A stretch of DNA of 64,000 nucleotides from Croceimicrobium sp965228705 (GCF_965228705.1 NZ_OZ245832.1:558001-622000), one strand, 5' to 3'; positions 44,163 through 53,003 are shown, counted from the stretch's first letter. The notes: generated by a model not told the origin, from the sequence alone. Program-made: numbers and translations.

Positions 44163-44672
44163 ATGAAAGCTAAAGACATACAGAAAGAAATTATAAAGAC
44201 TTATTTGAAGCCGAAGCTCCGTGAAGAAGGTTTTAGGACCACTGCGCAAACCTGGTGGAAGATTATGGATGATTTCTTTATCCTGATTAATCTTCAAAAC
44301 TCACAATGGAATACTAAAGAGAGCTTAAGCTTTTGCTTCAATATCGGAATTGGCTTAACCGAGAACCTGAAAGACCCAAACAAGAAAAGGGCGACCTATT
44401 TTGACCTAGCGACGCCATTACGAGAAGGAGCCTACTTGTCGGATAAACGGGATAAGCACAAGTATCGACGGGACGCTTCGCTTGGCTATCTGATTACCGA
44501 GAAGACAGAGCTTGAAGATTTCAAAAATGAACTTAGGATCGATTTTGAGCATGATATTCTACCAAAATTAAATCGACTAAAGACGCTTCAAGACTGTTTA
44601 GAATTCTATCAACCATTTACCTTTTGGGGGGAGCGACTTCAAAAACAGGTGAACGATCTAAAGAAAAGCTAA
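44163..44672 (+). CDS. DUF4304 protein
   Basis: A 169-residue soluble protein with the DUF4304 layout: a helix (IIKTYLKPKLREEGFR), the TTAQTWWKIMDDFFILINLQNSQWN block, FCFNIGIGL, and WWxI-type aromatic residues. The family is common in bacterial accessory regions, often near immunity-type genes, but has no known function. Confidence 0.75.
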   Translation: MKAKDIQKEIIKTYLKPKLREEGFRTTAQTWWKIMDDFFILINLQNSQWNTKESLSFCFNIGIGLTENLKDPNKKRATYFDLATPLREGAYLSDKRDKHKYRRDASLGYLITEKTELEDFKNELRIDFEHDILPKLNRLKTLQDCLEFYQPFTFWGERLQKQVNDLKKS

Positions 44673-44763
44673 AATATCGGCCACTAAGTTCTGTTTATGT
44701 AAATGAAGCTAGCACGCCTTCAGATGCCCCAGCCTTAGATGATAATAAAATCACCTTTCCCTT

Positions 44764-44793
44764 GCTAAGCGGCAACAACTGCACGTACTTAGC
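44764..44793. repeat. Inverted repeat after a stop codon
   Basis: GCTAAG (44,764-44,769) and CTTAGC (44,788-44,793) around an 18-base centre containing GGCAACAACTGC. A further CTTAGC follows at 44,800. It lies in the gap between the DUF4304 and GRDP-like genes. Confidence 0.35.
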
Positions 44794-44817
44794 TAAAATC
44801 TTAGCACCACTTGATTA

Positions 44818-45315
44818 ATGACAGAGGAACAGAAGATACTTTGGACCAAGATTGAAGAATTCGAGATAGATGACATAGACTCGAGCTTCACCTTTACAGA
44901 TCGACTTGCAAGAGAAAATGGCTGGACTATAGAATTTTCACTGCGGACGGTAGAGGAATATAAAAGGTTCATCTTTTTAATCTGCATAGCAGACCATCCC
45001 TTAACTCCATCTGATCAAGTTGACCAAGTTTGGCATTTACATTTGATATATACCCAATCTTATTGGATTGACTTTTGTAAAAACACAATCCATCGAGACA
45101 TTCATCATGGCCCTACGAAAGGAGGGCAACAAGAAAAGGACAAATACAAGGATTGGTACGCGGAGACGAAAACACTTTATCAAAGAATATTTCAAACACG
45201 CCCTCCTGAAGACATTTGGCCATCAAGTCAAATTAGATTTGGGGAATTGAACTATACGAGAGTCAATAGACATAGAAACTGGGTAGTTCCTAAACCAAAG
45301 CTAAAAACAAACTAA
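44818..45315 (+). CDS. GRDP-like (DUF1399) protein
   Basis: A 165-residue soluble protein. The part RLARENGWTIEFSLRTVEEYKRFIFL and above all SDQVDQVWHLHLIYTQSYW match the GRDP-like (glycine-rich domain-containing protein) family, whose hallmark is a DxxWHxH motif that may bind metal; HHGPTKGG and a PPEDIWP end complete the bacterial form. Plant relatives are linked to stress and RNA, but the bacterial role is unknown. Its stop overlaps the start of the Cys-tail gene (TAATG), so the two are made together. Confidence 0.8.
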   Translation: MTEEQKILWTKIEEFEIDDIDSSFTFTDRLARENGWTIEFSLRTVEEYKRFIFLICIADHPLTPSDQVDQVWHLHLIYTQSYWIDFCKNTIHRDIHHGPTKGGQQEKDKYKDWYAETKTLYQRIFQTRPPEDIWPSSQIRFGELNYTRVNRHRNWVVPKPKLKTN

Positions 45316-46109
45316 TGGAATTACTCTCAAAACTTACACCTGCGGAAACCTATTTGCTTCTTGAAAGCTCAAATGCGGACCTAAAAAAATTATTGAAATA
45401 CACCTTTATGGACTTGCTTCTCAAGCGAGTCCTTAAAACAACAGAGCTTAAAAAACAAAGTCATCGTAAGGACCGTGTTCGGGTATACAATTATGTAATT
45501 GCGGCTAAGAACTTCCCTAAGTACAAACCCTTAGCTCATGAAATGATTTATCTAAGCCCATATTACAGAAGTAAGTCCATGAAAATCCTTTTTCGAAACT
45601 TGGTAGCTATGGGCTTTCAAAATGCTGGCGGTAAAAAAAGGTTCATCCGAAATTATCTGGTGACATCACCAAATCTTGAAGGATACTTTAAAAGCGGATT
45701 ATTCAATTACTTGTTTGCTGAGCTCAAGTTGACTGATAAAGGCTTTGATGCACAACAAAAAATTAAATTGAAAATTGCTCAACTTGAAAAGGAGCTGCCA
45801 GAGATTCTTCAGGCTGATAAGAAAAAAGCACTTGAAATTCTCCTCACTATAAAGGGTAATATTTTCCTGCTAAAGGACCTTGACTTTGATTTATTGAAAC
45901 AAATCGACAGGCAATTAATGGAAGAATTCCAGCGGCAAAACAGAGACTATGACACTGGATGTTACGGCTGTGCGACCTGGGATACTTATGACAGCTATGA
46001 AGATTCCTTCGATAGCAGTTATGACTCGGCTGACTCAGGAGGAGGAGACAGCGGGTGTAGTAGTTGCAGTGGGTGCAGCGGTTGCGGAGGCTGTGGGGGT
46101 TGCAGTTAA
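45315..46109 (+). CDS. Unknown protein with a Cys-Gly-rich tail, partner of the GRDP-like protein
   Basis: A 264-residue protein. The N-terminal ~225 residues are helical and charged (LTPAETYLLLESSNADLKKLLKYTFMD at the start). The end is unusual: a GCYGCATW motif, an Asp/Ser/Tyr-rich linker, and a tail with Cys at 248, 251, 254, 257, 260 and 263, each two residues apart and separated by Ser/Gly. Similar Gly- and Cys-rich tails occur in the TIGR04222 proteins that neighbour GRDP-like genes elsewhere, as I recall, but this one has no membrane segments. The tail may bind metal or be modified. Confidence 0.65.
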   Translation: MELLSKLTPAETYLLLESSNADLKKLLKYTFMDLLLKRVLKTTELKKQSHRKDRVRVYNYVIAAKNFPKYKPLAHEMIYLSPYYRSKSMKILFRNLVAMGFQNAGGKKRFIRNYLVTSPNLEGYFKSGLFNYLFAELKLTDKGFDAQQKIKLKIAQLEKELPEILQADKKKALEILLTIKGNIFLLKDLDFDLLKQIDRQLMEEFQRQNRDYDTGCYGCATWDTYDSYEDSFDSSYDSADSGGGDSGCSSCSGCSGCGGCGGCS

Positions 46110-46355
46110 GAAGAATAGAAATAATAGGAGGGCTTAAAGGAATTTGGGAGATGAGGAAAAAAATTCTTCGGTTTGATATCGGAGAATAGACCTAGCTCTA
46201 GAACCTTTAAAATGAAAACTAATAAATCGCCTAGCAATTACAGGCAGTTTTAAAGCAGCTAAAGCGTTTGCGGCCGTCTAAACCTTAGTTGACCCTAAAT
46301 ATCACTGTTTCAATGATTACCGCGACACCATATTTATTATTAGCGTAATTAAAAA

Positions 46356-46928
46356 ATGAAGGACTTCGAAAAACAAATGACTCAATATTGGATGAAAGAA
46401 TTTCCTAGTGTTTGGTCATTTTTAGGGTCGCCTGAAGAAGCAGGAAAAATTCCAACTGAACATAAGGACCAGATTCACTTTCTGAATGATAGGGGGACTG
46501 AGCTGATTGAGCAGTTTCTGGAAAGTTCAAAAATGACAAAAGGCTTTCCTTTTAAGCCATTTATTGATTATTTCAAAAGGATTGACGATTTCCGGATCAC
46601 GGAAAATTGCGATACAGAAATAAAAAAGTGGTTATATAATAAAGGAATACCCTTTTCAAAGTACGTTTTCATTGATTACGACAGAAGTGGACATGCGCTA
46701 ATGTTGACCTGGAAAATGATACTAAAATATTGGGAAGGAATATTTTTCGCTGAGGACATTTTGATTTTCGACAGTGCCCTGCAATGGGGACTGTTTTATT
46801 ACCACGGAGATCAACTCTGGTTTGGCTCAGAAGTGATTTTTAAGCCGAAAGCAGAAGTACAAAGGACCATTGAAATGAACGAAATCCTAAAAAGCTTAAG
46901 CAATGCCAATAAAGGGTATGAAGCATAG
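46356..46928 (+). CDS. Unknown 190-residue protein
   Basis: A soluble, aromatic-rich protein without a signal peptide. The second half contains FIDYDRSGHALMLTWKMIL and WGLFYYHGDQLWFG, the sort of compact alpha/beta pattern seen in small immunity-type or SMI1-like proteins, but no family is recognised. It is preceded by a 246-base gap with several short inverted repeats and stands alone. Confidence 0.55.
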   Translation: MKDFEKQMTQYWMKEFPSVWSFLGSPEEAGKIPTEHKDQIHFLNDRGTELIEQFLESSKMTKGFPFKPFIDYFKRIDDFRITENCDTEIKKWLYNKGIPFSKYVFIDYDRSGHALMLTWKMILKYWEGIFFAEDILIFDSALQWGLFYYHGDQLWFGSEVIFKPKAEVQRTIEMNEILKSLSNANKGYEA

Positions 46929-46985
46929 GTCAGGCAGTGGTTTCGAACTCTTTGCAAGCTTTGTCATAGTCAACAAATGAACCTG

Positions 46986-47018
46986 CCCTAACTATTTTTA
47001 ATGAGTTCATTTTTAGGG
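46986..47018. repeat. Inverted repeat before an ORF
   Basis: CCCTAA (46,986-46,991) and TTAGGG (47,013-47,018) around a 21-base AT-rich centre, 41 bases before the ATG at 47,059. Confidence 0.3.
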
Positions 47019-47058
47019 AAGTTTACAGTTTACGAGATCCTTAAAGCAAAATGAATTA

Positions 47059-47691
47059 ATGACTAAAGAAGAAGTCAAGTACATACTCAATTATTTCAGC
47101 CATTTAATGCCCCAGGATGATAGGTTGACGCTTAAGTATCATATGTATACCCATAGCAAGTCTGATGAACAAAAATTGCGGAAAGCCATAAATGAAAGAG
47201 CGGAGACTAGTGAAAAAGTAGAAAATCAGGAAATGCCAGGGAAGGCTTATGAAGAGTTTGCGTTGGGAGTGGCTAAAAAAATAGTGAATCAATATCCTGA
47301 TAAGCTGTACTTCAATCGGTGTCCAAAATGTAATTCACTTGCAAGAACGCCTTATTCCAGGCAATGTAAAAGTTGTGGATTTAATTGGCATGAGAATGCT
47401 TTAGCGCGTTTTAAACTTGAAAGATCCTTTCAGCTCATTGGAAGACAATTTTTTCTTCTAGGTCAAATAACAAAAGGAGAGATTAAGATTGGTCAGTTTA
47501 TTGACCTAAAGATGCTAGGCCTAAGTAGAAGAGCTGAAATTGAGGCAGTAGAATTTTATGATAAAAGGGAGAATGGAAAAGTCCAAGCAGGTATTAGTCT
47601 CGGACTAGGAGAACTAAGCGAAGAGGAAAAGGAGTTTATTAAAAGACTAGGTTCATTCGAAACTCCAATAGACATATTCGCGAAAAATTAA
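47059..47691 (+). CDS. Zinc-ribbon protein with EF-Tu domain-II-like end
   Basis: A 210-residue soluble protein. Residues 1-75 are helical; a four-Cys ribbon follows (CPKCNSLARTPYSRQCKSCG, about residues 93-112) and a His. The last ~85 residues (GRQFFLLGQITKGEIKIGQFIDL ... AEIEAVEFYDKRENGKVQAGISLGL) follow the pattern of the beta-barrel domain II of EF-Tu/translation GTPases. No GTPase domain is present. A role at ribosomes or in RNA binding is only a guess. Confidence 0.6.
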   Translation: MTKEEVKYILNYFSHLMPQDDRLTLKYHMYTHSKSDEQKLRKAINERAETSEKVENQEMPGKAYEEFALGVAKKIVNQYPDKLYFNRCPKCNSLARTPYSRQCKSCGFNWHENALARFKLERSFQLIGRQFFLLGQITKGEIKIGQFIDLKMLGLSRRAEIEAVEFYDKRENGKVQAGISLGLGELSEEEKEFIKRLGSFETPIDIFAKN

Positions 47692-47731
47692 ATGGCTAAA
47701 ATAGTCTTGAGTATATAAACCTTAGCTTAAA

Positions 47732-48223
47732 ATGAATATGAGAAACTTAGCGATACTCACTCTTGTCTTAACAATGCTTAGTTGTCAAACTAACGACTCA
47801 AAAAATGAAAGTTCCGAAGCGACAAAAACTCAGCAATCAGAACCAAATTTTGAAGTGGCTCTTAAGTTTATAAATGACTATCTAGACTTTTTAAATGGCC
47901 CAAAGTCCGAACTTGCTTATGTCGATTGGGTGGACCAACGAAATGATGTGACCCTCGGTTTTAAGAATGAACTGAAAAGAGTTCTAGAGGAAGCAGAAAG
48001 GTCTGATCCAGAATACGGCTTGGGATTTGACCCCATTCTTGATGCTCAAGACAATCCAAATGAATTCGTGCTTGACACAGCGGACTCGGAATATATGACT
48101 GTAAAGGCTAAAGATTGGCCAGGTTTTAAGCTGACCTTAAAAGTGAAACTAGTAAATACTAAATGGCTTGTTGACGGAGCAGGAATAATTAACATTCCAG
48201 AAAACAAGAGAATCGAAAGATAA
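47732..48223 (+). CDS. Unknown small lipoprotein
   Basis: A 163-residue lipoprotein with MLSC at the end of its signal peptide (residues 15-18) and an Asn/Ser/Glu-rich linker. The domain (FINDYLDFLNG, then YGLGFDPILDAQDNPN and WLVDGAGIINIP) resembles DUF3828-type proteins, a cystatin-like fold often found in envelope or immunity proteins; tentative. Confidence 0.6.
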   Translation: MNMRNLAILTLVLTMLSCQTNDSKNESSEATKTQQSEPNFEVALKFINDYLDFLNGPKSELAYVDWVDQRNDVTLGFKNELKRVLEEAERSDPEYGLGFDPILDAQDNPNEFVLDTADSEYMTVKAKDWPGFKLTLKVKLVNTKWLVDGAGIINIPENKRIER

Positions 48224-48250
48224 AATACGGTGCCCAAAGTAGGCTTAAGA

Positions 48251-48296
48251 GTATAAGAGCTAAAAGTCTAACAGCAAGGCTGCCCCTAGCGTATAC
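48251..48296. repeat. Branched inverted repeat after a stop codon
   Basis: GTATAAGAGCTA (48,251-48,262) pairs imperfectly with TAGCGTATAC (48,287-48,296), and an inner hairpin CAGC-AAG-GCTG lies at 48,272-48,282. It begins 28 bases after the stop of the previous gene. Like the element at 40,135 it has a stem with unpaired bases and no T run. Confidence 0.4.
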
Positions 48297-48331
48297 ACTT
48301 TCAAATATATTGTCCGGATGGAAATTACATT

Positions 48332-48398
48332 GAATTGAAAATCAGTACAGTTAAAACACCACAAAATTTTTTGAAACCCTGGAGGAAATTATAAATGA
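48332..48398 (+). repeat. Shared upstream leader, copy 2
   Basis: GAATTGAAAATCAGT, then ACAG and ACACCACAAAAT, closely like 41,844-41,908 and at almost the same distance from the start codon. Contains CTGGAGG, a possible ribosome site. Confidence 0.5.
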
Positions 48399-49289
48399 AT
48401 GGCAACCGATGGAACTAAAATAATTGACGGAGATTTAGCTCACGACAGCTATTGGGGTATTATGGATCTTTATGATAGCGGTGCTGATATCCCGATGATT
48501 CTTAAAGAATTTCCTCTCGAGAAAACGGAATTTCTTGATGACTTTGATCAGGAAATCTATGTGACTAGTTGTGGGCTTGCCTATTGGGAATTAGGCTTAA
48601 TGACAGCCGAGCGATTAGCATTTATCAAAGACGTAATCCGTAAAGATGCTTGTGTGAGCGAATGGACTTCCTATTCTGAAAAAGAAGGTAAATCGAGAAA
48701 ATTAGTTCTTAAGAGATACCTCAATAAAATCGAGAAACTGAATGGGAATGTCAGGAAACCCAAGAGCTATCGAAAAATAAGCAAGTTCATTTTCACTGAA
48801 AACTCGATCCTGATTTTTCAGCTTTCTAATGGTGAATATGCAACCACATGTTGTGTGAAAATTTACCAATACCGTGGAAGTTGTAGTTATTGGCTTGTTC
48901 CGATTAGCTATAAGTCTACCTCAAAACCAAGGATCGATCAAATAATGGAGTCCGAAATCCTGGGACGAACTATAGGTAGTGGATATAGTCGAGAGGAAAT
49001 CCAAGTTTATCAACCTGGAATTGAAAAAATATGGGACTATGTTGGGGGAAAACCAAAATTCTGTTTCGGCTTTGTGATTCATGCAGTTGAACACAAAGAC
49101 TTATTAAACTTTAAGGATAAATTCGAGAAAATTGGTGAACTGGATATTAGCGAAGGACTAAAAGAAATTGGGTCCATTGCTGGAGTAAATACATTTGAAA
49201 GTTATAATGAAATCTACTCAGACCTTGACAATCAAATAGAGGTTTATAGCTATAAAAAATATCCAGTTTCAATTGTTGTAGGTGAATAA
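48399..49289 (+). CDS. Unknown 296-residue protein (DUF4259-like start)
   Basis: A soluble protein. The first ~95 residues (TDGTKIIDGDLAHDSYWGIMDLY, then CGLAYWELGLMTAERL) recall a small bacterial family that opens with a G-T-x-x-x-x-x-D-x-A-x-D stretch and a 'LAxxxWxxGxL' helix, near DUF4259; the C-terminal 170 residues are beta-rich with a YATTCCVKIYQY Cys pair. I do not know its function. It has the shared leader upstream. Confidence 0.55.
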   Translation: MATDGTKIIDGDLAHDSYWGIMDLYDSGADIPMILKEFPLEKTEFLDDFDQEIYVTSCGLAYWELGLMTAERLAFIKDVIRKDACVSEWTSYSEKEGKSRKLVLKRYLNKIEKLNGNVRKPKSYRKISKFIFTENSILIFQLSNGEYATTCCVKIYQYRGSCSYWLVPISYKSTSKPRIDQIMESEILGRTIGSGYSREEIQVYQPGIEKIWDYVGGKPKFCFGFVIHAVEHKDLLNFKDKFEKIGELDISEGLKEIGSIAGVNTFESYNEIYSDLDNQIEVYSYKKYPVSIVVGE

Positions 49290-49357
49290 AGGACACAATC
49301 AGGGCGGTAGTGCATACTTTTCATGGTCCACGACATATATATAGTATCAGTAAAATG

Positions 49358-50230
49358 GTTGTTCAAAAGAAAGCTAAACGGGATATCCAAATTGAATTAT
49401 TCCCTGAAAATGTTCAGTTTGAATACAATAATGATGTGTATCAAGTTAGCTTTTCTGAACCAAATGAAATCAGAATGGCTGTTTATGTTAGAGAACTGGA
49501 AGTGCTTAAAAACAATGATTTATTCAAATCAGTAACTGTTTCTGATTGTAGCTACTTAGAACTTCATTCTCCAAACAAACAGTTTTTAGCACTTCCCACT
49601 CGAAATGGACTTGAAATAATTGACTTGGAAAGTGATAATTCAATTGAAGTGAATTCATTTTTCATGCTCGGCAATCAATTTGATTTAAAGAGCGAGTTCT
49701 GTTTGATAAATGGACAATATGATTCTCAGTTAATTGACTTAAAGTCATTTAGGGTGATATTTCGACATAAGAATCTGGATAACTACATTTCGCAGGCTAG
49801 GTTCGGCTCAGACAATAAAGTGTGGACGATTGAAAATTGGGGACAAAAAATGAGAATTGAGCACCTTGACCCACAATCGCTTAAAACGATTTATTCTGTT
49901 CTTGAGACTCCCTTTGAGTTTTTTAAAATAGATGGAGCCAAGTACCAAAATCTGATTCGAAGCAATAAACATTGCCTTTGGCTAATGCAAAGCGGTGGTA
50001 TGCGGTTCTCTTCTTATTTAAACAAATGGGAGTTTGTGAAAACTAGCAAAGGAATAATTTATAGGAGTACTGTGCCAAAGACGGAAGTCAAGTATAATAC
50101 GAATTATAAAGTTGATTCATGTGAGGTCGATTTCGAATATATAGAACTAATAATTGGTCAAGAAATACAGTCAGAAATGGTCTTGGAGAAAGAAAGTTTA
50201 TGGGAGAAACTAAAAAGACTATTAAACTAA
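49358..50230 (+). CDS. Unknown 290-residue beta-rich protein
   Basis: A soluble protein with repeated short strands and turns (FLALPTRNGLEIIDLES, VWTIENWGQKMRIEHLDPQSL, LWLMQSGGMRF) that could make a small beta-propeller. It starts at the ATG of MVVQKKAKRD; the frame is open from a GTG at 49,310, but those residues look non-coding. No family recognised. Confidence 0.5.
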   Translation, partial: VVQKKAKRDIQIELFPENVQFEYNNDVYQVSFSEPNEIRMAVYVRELEVLKNNDLFKSVTVSDCSYLELHSPNKQFLALPTRNGLEIIDLESDNSIEVNSFFMLGNQFDLKSEFCLINGQYDSQLIDLKSFRVIFRHKNLDNYISQARFGSDNKVWTIENWGQKMRIEHLDPQSLKTIYSVLETPFEFFKIDGAKYQNLIRSNKHCLWLMQSGGMRFSSYLNKWEFVKTSKGIIYRSTVPKTEVKYNTNYKVDSCEVDFEYIELIIGQEIQSEMVLEKESLWEKLKRLLN

Positions 50231-50263
50231 AAACATGGGTGAGAACTAACCCAATTTGACAAT

Positions 50264-50842
50264 ATGAACACCACCTTAAAATCATCAATTCTTGCCTTAA
50301 CCTTAGCTTCATGTTCTACCGGACTATTTCAAAAAGGAGGTGAAAGGACTATCCAGCACTATTCTGAAAAAATGGAGTTTGTAGAATTAATAAATAAGAG
50401 ATACCCAGCCTATAAGATTTACCTGGCAGATAGCTTAACCAAACAGGATATGTGGAAGCATATTGAGCCCTTTAAAAGAATTCAATTTATTTACGCTGAC
50501 ATAGATACTTTGGTGGATTACAATTCTGGACTTTCATTTCTTGGAGAAGGACTCACAGCGGAAAATCTTGAAGTACGAAAAGCTTTGTGCCGAACTAAAG
50601 AAATCTGCTCTTTTGACAAAGACCTGGAAATACCAAAAGACTCTTTGATCTTTATATCAGAGCCTCAAATCTATATCCTCAATAAGAGACCTGTGGCATT
50701 CATGATATTGAAAAGTTATCAACCCAAAACCATTCAACTAAAAGAAAGTGACACGACATTTTTATTAAGCAAATTTCACTTAAAGTCAGCCATTTGGGAG
50801 TCAAATGAATGGAAAGGAAATCTAACAGTGGATTTAGATTAA
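50264..50842 (+). CDS. Unknown lipoprotein
   Basis: A 192-residue lipoprotein with TLASC at residues 13-17. The body contains IYADIDTLVDYNSGLSFLGEGLT and a PKDSLIFISEPQIYILNKRPVAFMILKSY segment; no domain is recognised. It follows the previous gene by 33 bases and the next by about 80. Confidence 0.55.
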   Translation: MNTTLKSSILALTLASCSTGLFQKGGERTIQHYSEKMEFVELINKRYPAYKIYLADSLTKQDMWKHIEPFKRIQFIYADIDTLVDYNSGLSFLGEGLTAENLEVRKALCRTKEICSFDKDLEIPKDSLIFISEPQIYILNKRPVAFMILKSYQPKTIQLKESDTTFLLSKFHLKSAIWESNEWKGNLTVDLD

Positions 50843-50924
50843 AACCGAGCAGTATAAAACCTATAAGCAAAGCCCTTTTAAACACCTCGTTTTACCAAAC
50901 CGATCCAGGTAATAAGCTTTCGAA

Positions 50925-51353
50925 ATGAACCTGAAACCTAAACAATCCCCGAATCTCATCCTGGCTATCAGTATTGGCCTTATATATCTATGGTTCGGAA
51001 TCTTGAAGTACTTTCCAAATCTTAGTCCTGCAGAAGATTTGGCTCAAAGCACAATAGGCTTGCTGACTTTTAATTTGATCTCTCCTAGGGTATCGATAAT
51101 CCTTCTTGCGACTTGGGAATCGCTCGTGGGCCTTCTATTGTTATTGAATATTTTCAGGAGAACAGCCATTATTCTGGCCTTTATACACATGACTTTCACC
51201 TTTTTCCCTTTGCTATTCTTTAGGGATCAGGTTTTCGGAAATACGCCACTTCAACTCACTTTATTAGGTCAGTACATCATTAAAAATTTGGTCATTATAG
51301 CTGGGCTATTAGTCTTGTATAAACTGCCTATAAGCAATCCAAAACTACATTAA
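50925..51353 (+). CDS. DoxX-like membrane protein
   Basis: A 142-residue protein with four hydrophobic segments and the DoxX-type pattern: IGLIYLWFGILKYFPNLSPAEDLA near the start, then LATWESLVGLLLLLNIFRR and HMTFTFFPLLFF. DoxX family proteins are small inner-membrane proteins sometimes linked to redox balance or terminal oxidases; the substrate is unknown. Confidence 0.8.
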   Translation: MNLKPKQSPNLILAISIGLIYLWFGILKYFPNLSPAEDLAQSTIGLLTFNLISPRVSIILLATWESLVGLLLLLNIFRRTAIILAFIHMTFTFFPLLFFRDQVFGNTPLQLTLLGQYIIKNLVIIAGLLVLYKLPISNPKLH

Positions 51354-51377
51354 AGGCAATTTGGCCAAAAGCTCGTA

Positions 51378-51668
51378 ATGCACTTAATAAGACCTATCAT
51401 GCCAATTAATTTATACATCGATTCAACAAAAGAAAATTTACTTAGCCTGTGTGATGACTCTTGGGAACTTCCAGACCAATTACATCAACTTGAAAGCTGG
51501 TTGGAGGAAAAGGGTAGATTCTTAAAGCCTGGAAAGTATGTAGCAGATATTGGGTTTGCAATTTGTAAAGGAGCGACTGGTGGTGGGGGAGTCTTGAGTT
51601 CTGAATCGATGTCTATACTAGGGAAAATAGGAATGGATATTTATTTCTCTGAATATCCTTCTGATTAA
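51378..51668 (+). CDS. Unknown 96-residue protein
   Basis: A small soluble protein; the true start may be the second ATG at 51,399 (MPINLYIDS), since the first seven residues look unnatural. It has a Gly-rich loop ATGGGGVL in the C-terminal half and ends YFSEYPSD. This resembles a small family in bacterial accessory regions, but I cannot name it. Confidence 0.5.
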   Translation: MHLIRPIMPINLYIDSTKENLLSLCDDSWELPDQLHQLESWLEEKGRFLKPGKYVADIGFAICKGATGGGGVLSSESMSILGKIGMDIYFSEYPSD

Positions 51669-51710
51669 TAAGTGCTTAGGTGTGGTTTGAGGAAAAGGGC
51701 TATTTAATAA

Positions 51711-52115
51711 TTGATAGAATATATACCTTGGATAGAATGGAGTTTTAATGCTGTTAATGATATGGAACGAAGAGAGGAATACCAGGGATATGTTCCTGAA
51801 ATCATAAAGGAAATTGTCATTAATGACAAGAATGAATTGTTAGTAAAACTGATTGGAGATGCTAATCCAATGTATCAGTATCTGTATCGGGAAGCTGCAG
51901 GTGTCTACTGGGATGAAGATCTGAAAGCCTTTAAGTCAACTCCCTTAAAAGAATGGACTGCATCAAAATGGTTTTTTCATATCAAGGATCTTGTAAGTTC
52001 GGTTTTGAAAGTGGAATTGCTTGTTGACGAAAAGATAGAATGGGTTAATGTCGCTGAGGATGAGGTGAATAAGATAAAGAAGGCCATGAAGGGATATTCT
52101 AACCAAATTGAATGA
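51711..52115 (+). CDS. Unknown 134-residue protein
   Basis: A soluble acidic protein. No ATG precedes the conserved-looking opening IEYIPWIEWSFNAVND, so it probably starts at the TTG at 51,711, with GGAAAAGGG upstream as a ribosome site; the next in-frame ATG is at 51,762. Paired with the following gene, which begins nine bases after its stop. Confidence 0.45.
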   Translation: MIEYIPWIEWSFNAVNDMERREEYQGYVPEIIKEIVINDKNELLVKLIGDANPMYQYLYREAAGVYWDEDLKAFKSTPLKEWTASKWFFHIKDLVSSVLKVELLVDEKIEWVNVAEDEVNKIKKAMKGYSNQIE

Positions 52116-52124
52116 AGTTTAAAT

Positions 52125-53003
52125 ATGGGATATGAGTTAAGTATTCAGCGAAAGGAAAATCGACATAAGATATCTAAAGAAGAATGGATAGCCTATGTGA
52201 ATTCAGACCCAGAATTTGTGCAAATCGAAGAATATTCAGCAGAACTCGATGGTGGAGGATCTTTCACTATCCCGACTCCGAATGCTGGATTATGGAAAAC
52301 TGAAAAGGGTGAAGTCCCATTCACATTCTCTGAAAAATATGGAGAGATTAGTGTTAAAAATCCGGCCGAATGGATAATCACCAAAATGATTGCGATTTCA
52401 ATTAAGCTGGATGCAATTGTTCTTGGCGAAGAAGGTGAACTTTATGATGAAAAGTATTTGAAGAGAACTAAATCCAATTTTGGGAATGAAATATCAGAGA
52501 GAAAATGGTGGCAGTTTTGGAAAAGAAGGAATTCAGAATCTTCTTATCCTAAAGCGATCTCTCTGGAAACCGATCCTGAAAATGATTTATTTGTAGGAGA
52601 TTGTTTTCTTTCAAAAACTCAGGACTTTGAAATCGGTTTGACATTTTTGGAAATCTATCAAGGACAAAATGGTAAATATTACTCCTTGATACCGGTGATA
52701 CTTGACATGTCCAAAGATTCTATCGATAAATTTCGTTACGGACAGGTCAAAGTTCAACCATTCCTAGGTTCAAATTCATTCGGAATACCAGTAATAGGGA
52801 TTAAGACTGAAGAAATGTTAAGGGAGTTAAAAGTACTTTTTAATAAAGTGGGTAAAATAGAGTTTAAAAATCCAAAACCCAGCAAATTGGGAACCTCATA
52901 CATATTTGATTATTCCGATGAGTGGGTGCGAGATTTTGTTGGTAAAACTACAATGTACTTCAATAAAGAGCGAGAAATAATTCCTTTTTCAGATTTGATT
53001 TAA
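52125..53003 (+). CDS. Unknown 292-residue protein of a recurrent family
   Basis: The opening MGYELSIQRKENRHKISKEEWIAYVNSDPEF matches a recurrent bacterial family that begins with MGY-L-I-R-K and an (I/L)S-EEW--YV--D-E segment, and continues with WITKM-type helix and a poly-basic stretch (ERKWWQFWKRRN). The family is common in accessory regions and has no known function. It lies nine bases after the previous gene and may share its transcript. Confidence 0.6.
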   Translation: MGYELSIQRKENRHKISKEEWIAYVNSDPEFVQIEEYSAELDGGGSFTIPTPNAGLWKTEKGEVPFTFSEKYGEISVKNPAEWIITKMIAISIKLDAIVLGEEGELYDEKYLKRTKSNFGNEISERKWWQFWKRRNSESSYPKAISLETDPENDLFVGDCFLSKTQDFEIGLTFLEIYQGQNGKYYSLIPVILDMSKDSIDKFRYGQVKVQPFLGSNSFGIPVIGIKTEEMLRELKVLFNKVGKIEFKNPKPSKLGTSYIFDYSDEWVRDFVGKTTMYFNKEREIIPFSDLI

